NCBI RefSeq assembly: GCF_030269365.1
Contig: NZ_BSTF01000001.1
Coordinates: forward strand, 806,001-870,000
Direction of reading: 5' to 3'
Length of the DNA: 64,000 bases
Source of the DNA: Lentzea sp. NBRC 102530
GTDB lineage: Bacteria; Actinomycetota; Actinomycetes; Mycobacteriales; Pseudonocardiaceae
A program made the translations under genes and the position numbers. Under the pieces are notes generated by a model. The model was not told the DNA's origin. It did not search any database and saw only the letters and a list, made by a program, of their open reading frames with translations. Below are positions 25,655-36,863 of the stretch, one piece after another; the stretch's first letter is position 1, and each line of letters starts with the position of its first letter.

Positions 25655-26950
25655 TCACGCGGTCGTGCAGGTGTTCCCGTTGAGGCTGAACGAGGACGGC
25701 GCCCCCGCGTTGCCGGTGTGGGTGGCCTGGAACCCGATGGTGGTCGAGGCGCCGGGCGCGATGTCGCCGTTGTAGGAGACGTTGCGCGCGGTCACCTGGC
25801 CCGAGGTGGGCGAGTAGGTGGCGCTCCACCCGCCGGTGATCGTCTGACCGCCGGGCAGCGTGAAGACCAGTGACCAGCCGCTCACCGGCGTGGACCCGGT
25901 GTTGGTGATGGTGATGTTCGCGGTGAGGCCGTTGTTCCACGCGTTGACCGTGGTGCCGGTCCGGCAGGTCCCGCCACCCGGAGGCGGCGTGGTGGTGGTC
26001 GTGGTGGTTGTGGTGGTGGTCGTCGTGGGCTCGGTGCCACCACCGAACTGGGTGATGAACTTCCACGCCTCACCTGAGGTCCACGTGCGCCAGCCGTCGC
26101 CGCCGGAGTCGATCGGGCCGGGCGTGTGCCCGCCGTCGAACGCCGCCCACACCACGGGGTAGCCGGCTCGGCAGCCGCTGTAGGCGGTGACGATGTGCGT
26201 GCGGCTGCCCGCGCTCGGTTCCCTAGGGTTCTGCGGTGTGCAGCCGTTGTTGCGCACGAACGTGTCGCGCAGGCCGCGCCCCAGGCCGATGCCGAGCACG
26301 GAGTCGCTGATGCCGTGGATGCCCAGGTACCCGATGGGCTGGGTGCCGCCGTCGCAGCCGCTGAGCTGGGCACCCGCGTAGACGACCACCGCGCGGAAGA
26401 CGTTCGCCCTGGCGCAGGCCACGGCGTAGGACATGCCGCCGCCGTAGCTGAAGCCGCCCGCGAAGCGCTGGGTCGTGTCGATGCACAGCGCGGAGTCGAG
26501 CAACGCCACCAGGTCGTCGACGAACCTCAGGTCCTGGCCGCCGGGGTTGGCCCAGCCGTTGTTGTTGCCCTGCGGTGCCACGAAGATCGTGCCGTTGTCC
26601 GCGGCGTCGGAGAGCCGGCGCAGGCCGTAGTAGGACCAGTTGTAGCCGTCACCGCCGCCGGAGTCGACGTCGTTCGCGGTGCCGCCGAGCCAGTGGAAGC
26701 CCACGAACAGCCGGTACTGGCGGTTGTTGTCGTAGTTCGGTGGGAGTCGCAGGATGTACGAGCGGCTCTGGCCACCGCTCGTGATGGTGCGCTGGCCGCT
26801 CGAGAGCGAGGGCGGCTTGCCGCAGCCGGCGGTGGCCGCCGTGGTGGTGACGTCGCCCGCCACCGGGCCGCCGAGCGCGATGCCCGCGGCGCCCAGGAAC
26901 ACCACGGCGCTCGCCGCGGCCGCCGCGAGCACGAACCTAGGACGGGACAT
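25655..26950 (-). CDS. Secreted CE1-type esterase (feruloyl esterase/PHB depolymerase-like) with CBM2
   Basis: A 431-residue secreted esterase. The signal peptide ends near residue 32. The catalytic domain (about 43-310) has the nucleophile Ser168 in GGFSYGGGMSY, a candidate Asp216 in GISDSVLG and His275 in DGGHTPGP. A 13-threonine linker (about 315-327) joins it to a C-terminal CBM2 (about 331-431). The family removes ferulic acid from arabinoxylan or related esters. It lies 72 bases downstream of a second esterase in the same direction and may be cotranscribed with it. Confidence 0.9.
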   Translation of the reverse strand: MSRPRFVLAAAAASAVVFLGAAGIALGGPVAGDVTTTAATAGCGKPPSLSSGQRTITSGGQSRSYILRLPPNYDNNRQYRLFVGFHWLGGTANDVDSGGGDGYNWSYYGLRRLSDAADNGTIFVAPQGNNNGWANPGGQDLRFVDDLVALLDSALCIDTTQRFAGGFSYGGGMSYAVACARANVFRAVVVYAGAQLSGCDGGTQPIGYLGIHGISDSVLGIGLGRGLRDTFVRNNGCTPQNPREPSAGSRTHIVTAYSGCRAGYPVVWAAFDGGHTPGPIDSGGDGWRTWTSGEAWKFITQFGGGTEPTTTTTTTTTTTTTPPPGGGTCRTGTTVNAWNNGLTANITITNTGSTPVSGWSLVFTLPGGQTITGGWSATYSPTSGQVTARNVSYNGDIAPGASTTIGFQATHTGNAGAPSSFSLNGNTCTTA

Positions 26951-27022
26951 GGCTCGTCCCCCTGTGCATGTGGAACATCGTCGTTCCTTCCGGTCGTCGC
27001 ACTGGCCGGGGCCGGTGTGCGA

Positions 27023-28360
27023 TCAGGCGACGGCGCACTGCACGCCGTTGAGGGTGAATCCGCCGGCGGCCGCGCTGTTGCCGGTGTGGGTCGCCTGGAA
27101 GCCGATCGAGATCTGGGCGGAGGGCGCGATCTGACCGTTGTAGGAGACGTTCGACGCGGTCACCTGGCCGCTGGCGGGGGAGTAGGTCGCGCTCCAGCCA
27201 CCCGTGATCGTCTGTCCTCCCGGGAGCGTGAACTGCAGCTTCCAGCCGTTCACGGCCGTCGTCGACGTGTTGGTGATGGTGATGGTCTCGGTGAGGCCGT
27301 TGTTCCACGCGTTGACCGCGGCCTGGACCGAACAGCCCTGGGACGGCGGCGGGGTCGTGGTGGTGGTCGTGGTGGTCGTCGTCGTGCTGGTGGTGGGATC
27401 GGTGCCGGGACGGTCCAGGCCGAGGAACGTGATGGCGTGGCCCACCATCCCGGCGGTCGGCACGTCGTGACCGGTGCCCTGGGCGCTGATGCCCTCGACG
27501 ACACCGTTCGTGCCGTAGCGCGTGCGGGTCCAGTTCGACTGCGGCTGGTCGGTCGACGCGGGCGTTCTGCTGACGCCGTGCACGTTCGTCCACTGGTCGA
27601 GCGCCTCACCGAAGTTCGGGTACGCGAGGGTGGTGTCGTTCGTGCCGTGCCACAGCTGGATGCGCGGATAGGTGCCGGTGTAGCCGGGGAACATGGCCCT
27701 GGCCTGGTCGCCCCACTGCTGCGGCGTCTTGTTGAGCGTGCCGCCCGAGCACTGGCTGTTCCACAGCGACCCGTCGGTCGTGGCGAAGCAGCCCGCGGGG
27801 ACACCGGCGAACGCCGACGCGGCGCTGAACACGTCCGGGTACTGGGCGGCCAGCACGTTCGTCATCATCGCGCCGGACGAGATGCCGGAGACGACGATCC
27901 GCGACGGGTCGACGTTGTAGCGCTGGCGCGCGTGCGCCACCATCGACATGATGCCGGTGGAGTCGCTGCCTCCGTTGCGGCGCAACGCGTTCTGCGTGGA
28001 GACGTCGAAGCAGCGGCCCTCCCTGGTGGCCTCCGGGTAGACGATCACGTAGCCGTAGCGGTCCGCCGCGGTCACGTAGTCCCGGCCGCCCCCGTTGTGC
28101 ACCGCGCTCGCGGTACCGGTGCAGTAGTGGATCATCAGGAGCAACGCCGGCCGGGCGGCGAGCCGGTCCGGCGCGTAGACGTACATGTTGAGGTTGGTGG
28201 GGTTGGTGCCGAAGCCCGTCACGCGCGTCAGGGACGCGGCGTGCGCCTGCTGCGGCACGGAGGAGAAGGCGACGGCGGCGACGACCGACAGCACCGCCGC
28301 GACGACGGCGATGACGCGGTACGCGGTCGTGTGCCGCTGGGTGGAGTTGCGGATGGTCAC
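27023..28360 (-). CDS. Secreted CE1 acetylxylan esterase-like protein with CBM2
   Basis: A 445-residue secreted esterase of the PHB-depolymerase/CE1 type. The GTG at 28360 is chosen because it follows GGGAACGAGG and precedes a normal signal peptide (to about 41). The nucleophile Ser161 is in VVSGISSGAMMTNVLA, with a GHDVPTAG His near the domain end and a TNLNMYVYAPDRL start typical of acetylxylan esterases. A Thr2-Ser-Thr11 linker leads to a CBM2 whose sequence is closely similar to that of the neighbouring esterase, suggesting duplication of the module. It probably deacetylates xylan for the GH10 xylanase upstream. Confidence 0.9.
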   Translation of the reverse strand: MTIRNSTQRHTTAYRVIAVVAAVLSVVAAVAFSSVPQQAHAASLTRVTGFGTNPTNLNMYVYAPDRLAARPALLLMIHYCTGTASAVHNGGGRDYVTAADRYGYVIVYPEATREGRCFDVSTQNALRRNGGSDSTGIMSMVAHARQRYNVDPSRIVVSGISSGAMMTNVLAAQYPDVFSAASAFAGVPAGCFATTDGSLWNSQCSGGTLNKTPQQWGDQARAMFPGYTGTYPRIQLWHGTNDTTLAYPNFGEALDQWTNVHGVSRTPASTDQPQSNWTRTRYGTNGVVEGISAQGTGHDVPTAGMVGHAITFLGLDRPGTDPTTSTTTTTTTTTTTPPPSQGCSVQAAVNAWNNGLTETITITNTSTTAVNGWKLQFTLPGGQTITGGWSATYSPASGQVTASNVSYNGQIAPSAQISIGFQATHTGNSAAAGGFTLNGVQCAVA

Positions 28361-28577
28361 GATGACCTCGTTCCCTTTCTGGAGAAGGGAGTGCGTGGGA
28401 TCAGGCCCTGAAACTGCCACCGGTGAGCGGGCGACCGGCTCCGCCGCGCGCCAGGGACCCGGGCACGCCGTTCCCGCTCGCCGGGTGAAGGTCGCGAGCT
28501 GATGGAGAGAACCGGCGGCGCGGAGGTGGTGCACGACGTGGCCGTCCACTCGTGCCGGGACGCTCACGGCGAGGAGC

Positions 28578-28615
28578 AGGCGCCGCGGAGGACGTCACGT
28601 CACTCCGCGGCGCCT
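28578..28615 (-). terminator. Terminator after the GH10 xylanase
   Basis: A perfect 13-bp stem AGGCGCCGCGGAG/CTCCGCGGCGCCT (28578-28590 with 28603-28615) lies 23 bases beyond the xylanase stop codon. The rest of the 278-bp gap shows no gene. Confidence 0.8.
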
Positions 28616-28638
28616 GGCTGTGGGTGTGGTGCGGGCCG

Positions 28639-30123
<1,485 letters not shown>

Positions 30124-30181
30124 CTACAAGAAGTGTTCGTCGAATTCGACAGCAGGATGCCCCGAACGGCGTAGCGATGTG

Positions 30182-30195
30182 CGGGAGCGCTCCCA
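30182..30195. promoter_or_regulatory. CebR-type operator (CGGGAGCGCTCCCA)
   Basis: One mismatch from the perfect box. It lies 170 bp upstream of the GH10 start, just downstream of a TTGACG -35-like box on the minus strand (30203-30208), and 211 bp upstream of the divergent GH6 gene. Confidence 0.7.
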
Positions 30196-30226
30196 ACTAC
30201 CACGTCAAGGGGTTGATCGCAGTTCC

Positions 30227-30240
30227 TGAAAGCGTTTCGA
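30227..30240. promoter_or_regulatory. Second palindrome in the GH10/GH6 intergenic region (TGAAAGCGTTTCGA)
   Basis: An imperfect 14-bp LacI-type inverted repeat with GAAA/TTTC half-sites, unlike the CebR and arabinose sites. It could be the site of a xylan-responsive regulator, giving the divergent promoter dual control. A 12-bp palindrome ACCGGATCCGGT is also present at 30065-30076 in the xylanase leader. Confidence 0.55.
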
Positions 30241-30279
30241 AAACTCTCTCAGAAGTGTCGGCCAACTCTGCTCCCGGCG

Positions 30280-31738
<1,459 letters not shown>

Positions 31739-31744
31739 GGTGGA

Positions 31745-31776
31745 CCGGGGTCCCCGGCGCAGGCCGGGGACCCCGG
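31745..31776 (+). terminator. Strong terminator after the GH6 endoglucanase
   Basis: A perfect 14-bp stem CCGGGGTCCCCGGC/GCCGGGGACCCCGG (31745-31758 with 31763-31776) with a 4-base loop. Confidence 0.9.
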
Positions 31777-31871
31777 CGTGCCCTTCCACCGGTGCGGCTG
31801 CTGACCGCGCGGGGGCCGCGGAACCTCCGGACCGCCCGGGCCGAGCCGTCGGAGCGGGAGGCGGACCTGCG

Positions 31872-32897
31872 GTGGGACGATCGCGCGTGACCCTGGCCGA
31901 CGTGGCGGCGGCGAGCGGTGTGTCGGTCACGACCGCCTCCCTCGTCCTGACCGGGCGGGCACGCGAACTGCGCATCTCCGAGGCGGCCGAGCGGCGGGTC
32001 CGTGCCACCGCGCAGGAACTGGGGTACCGGCGCGGCACCCGCACGACCGGCCCGCGTACCGGCCTGTCGCGGACGATCGGCTTCGTGCTCGACACCGCCG
32101 AGTCGTCCGCCGAGACCGGCGAGGTCGTGAGGGGCGCGGTGGAGGCCGCTCACCGATGCGGCTACCTGCTGTTCGTCGGTGTGTCCGGCGGCGATCCGGT
32201 GGTGCGCGGAAGCCTGGCCGAGTCGATGCGCGACCGCGACGTCGACGGCATCGTGTTCGCGAAGGCCGACCTGCACGCCTCCTTCGACCTGGACGGCCTG
32301 CGACACGGGCCTGTCGTGCTGCTCAACGCCACCGTCGCGGGCCTTCCCTCGGTCGTTCCCGACGAGGTGCGGGGCGGACGCTCGGCTGCGCGCGTCCTGG
32401 TCGAGGCGGGACGTGTGCGCGGTGTGCACCTGATCGGTGCCGAACCCGATCGAACGGCCGGGGGTGCGGCACGGCTCGCCGGACTGCGCCAGGTGTTCGG
32501 CGCCGCGGGCGTCGAGGCGGACGTGCACGGCTGTCCGAAGTGGACGCCCGAGGCCGGGTACGACGTGACCAGGGAGCTGCTGCGCCGGCACCGGCCGGAC
32601 GCGCTGGTGTGCCTCGACGACGGACTGGCCTTCGGGGCCTACCAGGCGCTCGCCGAGGCCGGGCTGTCGGTGCCGGGGGACGTGTCGGTGATCGGGTTCG
32701 GCGACCACGCGGCGGCCTCGTGGATGCGACCCCGGCTCACCGTCGTCGCGTTGCCGCACCGCGAGCTCGGTGCGCGGGCGGTGGAGGTGCTGGTGGGGAT
32801 GGTCGACGGGCGGGGGCGTGGCGGTCGTGCCCCGCTGGTCCACCGGGTGCCGATGCCGGTACGGGTGGGTGGGTCGGTGGCGAGGGCGGGGCGGTGA
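31872..32897 (+). CDS. LacI-family regulator
   Basis: A 341-residue regulator with HTH VTLADVAAASGVSVTTASLV near residue 6, followed by LTGRARELRISEAAERRV and a sensor domain ending GDVSVIGFGDHAAASWMRPRLTVVALPHRELG. The GTG at 31872 is the likely start (GGGAG 12 bases upstream); a GTG at 31887 is possible. The DNA-recognition helix (SVTTASLVL) differs from the other LacI proteins here. It lies between the xylan section and the GH62 cluster and may control one of them, possibly through the unusual palindrome at 30227-30240. Confidence 0.88.
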   Translation: MGRSRVTLADVAAASGVSVTTASLVLTGRARELRISEAAERRVRATAQELGYRRGTRTTGPRTGLSRTIGFVLDTAESSAETGEVVRGAVEAAHRCGYLLFVGVSGGDPVVRGSLAESMRDRDVDGIVFAKADLHASFDLDGLRHGPVVLLNATVAGLPSVVPDEVRGGRSAARVLVEAGRVRGVHLIGAEPDRTAGGAARLAGLRQVFGAAGVEADVHGCPKWTPEAGYDVTRELLRRHRPDALVCLDDGLAFGAYQALAEAGLSVPGDVSVIGFGDHAAASWMRPRLTVVALPHRELGARAVEVLVGMVDGRGRGGRAPLVHRVPMPVRVGGSVARAGR

Positions 32898-33591
32898 GTC
32901 GGGGCCGTCGAGCCACGGCGTGCGGCCGCTGTGGTGCGAGTGCCCGTCACGTCGAAGTCACGCGTGGTTGTTCGCGTTAACAGAACTCAGGCCTCGCTCT
33001 TTCTGCCTTCTCTGTTCAGAAGGCGATCTGCTAAAAGTTAGCGCTCACATTTAGCTTTGACCCGCGAGTGAAACCGTCGTTACATTGCTGGAGCCGTCCC
33101 TGCCGTTGACCCTCGTCGACGAAAGGCTCCCCATGCCGAGCCCCTGGAAAGCGCTGTGCGGTGCGCTGGTCTCCGCCCAGTCCACTGTGGAAGGACAAGG
33201 CGTTCCCGCCGGGGTGAGGCCCTCAGGTGACTTCGTCTGCCGCCGAGGCTCGATCGGCGGAGATCGCCCCGGCCGGCGAGCGGGTGCACGTGGTCGACGC
33301 GTACCCGGCCGTGCCGGTCTCCGGCCCGTCGGACGGCATCCACCGGCGGGCCCCGCTCCGCGATGCCACGCGTGACCGGGCCGGGGGACCGGCAGCTCCC
33401 AGATCGAGTCCCTCGCCGGCCGCTCCGCCGCGCGTGACCGGGCACGCCACCGACGCCGCCCGCCACGGCGCGTCCGGGGCCGGTGCCCCGACGGCGGCCA
33501 GGCTTCCTGGCGCCCGGATGGAACGCGGTCCAGGTCCGCACCGCCGCCCGCGCCGCCGCGCGACTCCTCCCTCCACCGACGAAGGGTGATC
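32898..33591. other. Long intergenic region before the GH62 gene
   Basis: 694 bases. It contains a weak hairpin (GCCTTCT/AGAAGGC, 33005-33024), an arabinose-type operator (33036-33049) and a promoter (33057-33085), then about 500 bases with no convincing gene before the GH62 start. A short frame opens at ATG 33133 behind GAAAGG and reads MPSPWKALCGALVSAQSTVE before becoming compositionally random. Another frame (33227-33589) has coding-like codon use only in its first third. This may be a long leader or the scar of a decayed gene. Confidence 0.55.
33036..33085 (+). promoter_or_regulatory. Arabinose-type operator and promoter of the GH62 cluster
   Basis: The operator AGTTAGCGCTCACA (33036-33049) lies directly upstream of TTGACC (33057-33062), a 17-bp spacer and TTACAT (33080-33085). 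This promoter is about 500 bp from the GH62 start codon. Confidence 0.65.
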
Positions 33592-35046
33592 ATGTTCCTC
33601 GCACGGATGCTCACGTCCCGGCGCGCCCGGCTCACGGCCCTGGCCGTGGTCCCGCTCGTCGCGGTCACCGCGCTGACCGCGGTGGCCCACCAGCCCGCCT
33701 CCGCCGCACCGGGTTGCTCGGTCACCTACGCCGCACCGTCGCAATGGGACGGTGGGTTCACGGCGGCCGTCACCGTCACGAACCTCGGCGACGCCCTCAA
33801 CGGCTGGACGCTCACCTGGAGCTTCGGCGCCGGGCAGCAGGTCCAGCAGGCCTGGAACGCCCAGGTGACCCAGTCCGGCGCCCAGGTGACCGCCCGCAAC
33901 GTCTCCTACAACGCGACGATCCCCACCGGGGGCAAGGTCGAGTTCGGGTTCAACGGGTCCAGCAGCGGCTCCAACCCGAGCCCGACCGCGTTCAGCCTCA
34001 ACGGGACCCTGTGCACCGGCGACGTCGGCCCAACCACCACCACGACGACGACCACCACGACCACGACCGGCAACCCGCCCGTGGGGAACCTGCCGTCGAG
34101 CTTCCGCTGGTCGTCGAGCGGGCAGCTGATCAGCCCGAAGCCGGACGCCACGCACGCGAACGTCGCGGTGAAGGACCCGAGCGTCGTGTACCACAACGGC
34201 AAGTACCACGTCTTCGCCTCGACTTACACCGACGGCTACAACCTGATGTACACGAGCTTCAGCGACTGGTCCCAGGCGTCGTCCGCGCCCCACTACTACC
34301 TCGACCGCTCCGGCATCGGCGGCGGCTACCGGGCCGCGCCGCAGGTCTTCTACTTCGCGCCGCAACGCCTCTGGTACCTCGTCTACCAGACCGGCTCGAA
34401 CGCCTCGTACTCCACGACCAGCGACATCTCGAACCCGTCGTCGTGGTCCACGCCGAAGAACTTCTACGCGAACGGCATGCCGCAGATCATCCGCGACAAC
34501 ATCGGCAACGGCTACTGGGTCGACTTCTGGATGGTGTGCGACACCGCGAAGTGCTACCTGTTCTCCTCCGACGACAACGGCCACCTCTACCGGTCGGAGA
34601 CCACCCTCGGGCAGTTCCCCAACGGCTTCACCAACACGGTGATCGCCATGCAGGACAGCAACCGCAACCGGCTCTTCGAGGCGTCCAACGTCTACAAGAT
34701 CGCCGGTAAGAACCAGTGGCTGCTGGTGCACGAGGCGATCGGCTCCGACGGTCGCCGCTGGTTCCGCTCCTGGACCGCGCCCGCGATCACCGGGCCGTGG
34801 ACGGCGCTCGCCGACAGCGAGTCGAACCCGTTCGCCCGCGCCAACAACGTGACGTTCCCAGGTGGACAGTGGACGCGCGACATCAGCCACGGCGAGATGG
34901 TGCGCACCAACGTCGACCAGACCATGGAGATCAGTCCCTGCAAGCTCAGCTACCTGTACCAGGGCATGGACCCCAACGCGGGCGGGGACTACAACCGGCT
35001 GCCCTGGCGGCTCGGCCTGCTGACCCAGACCAACTCGACCTGCTGA
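33592..35046 (+). CDS. GH62 alpha-L-arabinofuranosidase with N-terminal CBM2
   Basis: A 484-residue secreted enzyme that removes arabinose side chains from arabinoxylan. ATG 33592 follows GAAGG. Order: signal peptide (to about 40), CBM2 (about 41-142), a 12-threonine linker (about 147-158) and GH62 (about 165-484), a five-bladed propeller opening [40 protein letters not shown] carries the catalytic-base Asp, and [20 protein letters not shown] and [14 protein letters not shown] are also GH62 signatures. Regulation by the arabinose-type operator at 33036 fits the product. Confidence 0.96.
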   Translation: MFLARMLTSRRARLTALAVVPLVAVTALTAVAHQPASAAPGCSVTYAAPSQWDGGFTAAVTVTNLGDALNGWTLTWSFGAGQQVQQAWNAQVTQSGAQVTARNVSYNATIPTGGKVEFGFNGSSSGSNPSPTAFSLNGTLCTGDVGPTTTTTTTTTTTTGNPPVGNLPSSFRWSSSGQLISPKPDATHANVAVKDPSVVYHNGKYHVFASTYTDGYNLMYTSFSDWSQASSAPHYYLDRSGIGGGYRAAPQVFYFAPQRLWYLVYQTGSNASYSTTSDISNPSSWSTPKNFYANGMPQIIRDNIGNGYWVDFWMVCDTAKCYLFSSDDNGHLYRSETTLGQFPNGFTNTVIAMQDSNRNRLFEASNVYKIAGKNQWLLVHEAIGSDGRRWFRSWTAPAITGPWTALADSESNPFARANNVTFPGGQWTRDISHGEMVRTNVDQTMEISPCKLSYLYQGMDPNAGGDYNRLPWRLGLLTQTNSTC

Positions 35047-35056
35047 ACCGACCCCG

Positions 35057-35096
35057 GGACCGGCGCCGCGGCACGCGCCTGCGGCGGCGCCGGTCC
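35057..35096 (+). terminator. Hairpin between the GH62 and GH27 genes
   Basis: A perfect 13-bp stem GGACCGGCGCCGC/GCGGCGCCGGTCC (35057-35069 with 35084-35096). It may terminate the GH62 transcript or act as an attenuator, because no separate promoter fits easily in the 68-bp gap. Confidence 0.7.
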
Positions 35097-35114
35097 TGGG
35101 AGGAAGGGGCGACG

Positions 35115-36863
35115 ATGCCCATCCGGTCCAGGAAACTCACCCACCTCGCACTCGCGGTGGTCGCCGCGGCAGCTGCCGCAGCGATTCCGGCCACCGCTGC
35201 CACCGCTGCCACCGCTGCGACCGCCGCGATGCCAGCCACCGCTGCCACTCCGGCCACCACTGCCACCGCTGCCACTGCCGCGTTCCGGGCCACGACACCG
35301 GCCGACCCCGCCGCCGCTGCTCCCGGCAGCCCGGCCCTCACCCCGCCGCTCGGCTGGAACAGCTGGAACAGCTTCGGCTGCGGCATCACCGAGGCCCAGG
35401 TCCGCCAGGCCGCCGACGCGATGGTGTCCTCGGGCATGCGCGACGCCGGCTACCAGTACGTGGTCGTCGACGACTGCTGGTTCGACCCGCAGCGCGACTC
35501 GTCCGGGAACCTGCGCGCACACCCGGCCAAGTTCGCGAGCGGCATGAAGGCGCTGGGCGACTACATCCACGCGCGTGGCCTGAAGTTCGGCATCTACCAG
35601 GCGCCGAACGAGAAGACCTGCGCGCAGGGCACCGGCGCGCACCCCGGTTCGACCGGCAGCAAGGGCCACGAGGTCCAGGACGCGCGCACGTTCGCGTCGT
35701 GGGGCGTCGACTACCTGAAGTACGACTGGTGCTCCGGGGCCGGCACCCGCGACGAGCAGGTCGCGAGGTTCTCGATCATGCGCGACGCCCTGCGCGCCAC
35801 CGGCAGGCCGATCGTCTACAGCATCAACCCCAACAGCTTCCACGCGCCGACCGGCGACCGGTACGACTGGAGCGCGGTCGCGGACCTGTGGCGCACCACG
35901 GAGGACCTGCTCGACATCTGGCAGAACGGCAACACCAACAGCTACCCGATGGGCGTGGGCAACGTCGTCGACGTCACCGCGCCGCTCGCCGTCCAGTCGG
36001 GGCCGGGTCACTGGAACGACCCGGACATGCTGGTGGTCGGACGTCCCGGGCTCACCCTCACCGAGTCCCGCGCGCACTTCACCCTGTGGGCGTTGATGGC
36101 GGCGCCGCTGATGGCGGGCAACGACATCCGCACCATGTCCGCCGACGTGAGCGCGGTCCTGCGCAACCAGCGCCTGATCGCGGTGAACCAGGACGCCCTC
36201 GGGGCGGGCGGCCGCCGGGTGCGCGACGACGGCGCCACCGAGGTGTTCGCGAAGCCCCTGGCGGACGGCTCGGTCGCCGTCGGCCTGTTCAACCGGGGCG
36301 GTGGTGCGGCGACCATCAGCACCACGGCTGCCCAGATCGGCCTGTCGGGCAGCGGTTTCACGCTGACCGACCTCTGGACCGGTGCCACGTCGAGCACCTC
36401 CGGCACGATCTCCGCCACCGTCGCGGCGCACGGCGTCACCGCGTTCCGGGTGACGGGAGGAAGCCCGGTGCCGAGCACCACCTCGCGGCTGCGCGGGGAG
36501 GGGTCGAACCGCTGCCTCGACGTCGAGAACTCCTCGACCGCAGCCGGGGCCGCCGTGGTCGTCCAGGACTGCCTCACGCCCGCCTCGCAGCGGTGGACCT
36601 CCTGGCCCGGCGGCGAGATCCGGGTGTTCGGCGACAAGTGCCTCGACGCCTACGACCAGGGCACCGCCAACGGCACGCGCGTCATCACCTGGCAGTGCAA
36701 CGGTCAGCAGAACCAGCGCTGGACCTTCCAGTCGGACGGGACGGTCCGCAACGTCAACGCGGGCCTGTGCCTCGACGTGGAACGGGCCTCCACCGCGAAC
36801 GGGTCGAGGCTGGTGCTGTGGACCTGCAACGGCCAGTCCAACCAGAGGTGGGCGCGATCATGA
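35115..36863 (+). CDS. GH27 alpha-galactosidase with C-terminal ricin-type CBM13
   Basis: A 582-residue secreted enzyme that removes alpha-galactosyl units from galactomannan or related side chains. Start ATG with AGGAAGGGG upstream. The signal region is followed by a low-complexity Ala/Thr/Pro stretch (about 26-58). The GH27 barrel begins PPLGWNSWNSFGCG (78), with nucleophile Asp204 in YLKYDWC and the likely acid/base Asp264, spaced from Arg260 as in human alpha-galactosidase A. A beta-sandwich follows, then a ricin-type trefoil (about 460-582) with repeated QRW motifs. Its stop overlaps the next start as ATGA. Confidence 0.95.
   Translation: MPIRSRKLTHLALAVVAAAAAAAIPATAATAATAATAAMPATAATPATTATAATAAFRATTPADPAAAAPGSPALTPPLGWNSWNSFGCGITEAQVRQAADAMVSSGMRDAGYQYVVVDDCWFDPQRDSSGNLRAHPAKFASGMKALGDYIHARGLKFGIYQAPNEKTCAQGTGAHPGSTGSKGHEVQDARTFASWGVDYLKYDWCSGAGTRDEQVARFSIMRDALRATGRPIVYSINPNSFHAPTGDRYDWSAVADLWRTTEDLLDIWQNGNTNSYPMGVGNVVDVTAPLAVQSGPGHWNDPDMLVVGRPGLTLTESRAHFTLWALMAAPLMAGNDIRTMSADVSAVLRNQRLIAVNQDALGAGGRRVRDDGATEVFAKPLADGSVAVGLFNRGGGAATISTTAAQIGLSGSGFTLTDLWTGATSSTSGTISATVAAHGVTAFRVTGGSPVPSTTSRLRGEGSNRCLDVENSSTAAGAAVVVQDCLTPASQRWTSWPGGEIRVFGDKCLDAYDQGTANGTRVITWQCNGQQNQRWTFQSDGTVRNVNAGLCLDVERASTANGSRLVLWTCNGQSNQRWARS

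Noticed and set aside
26126..28411. A 761-codon plus-strand open frame opposite the two esterase genes
   Set aside because: It is antisense to well-recognised CE1-CBM2 genes and has no motif or sensible composition.
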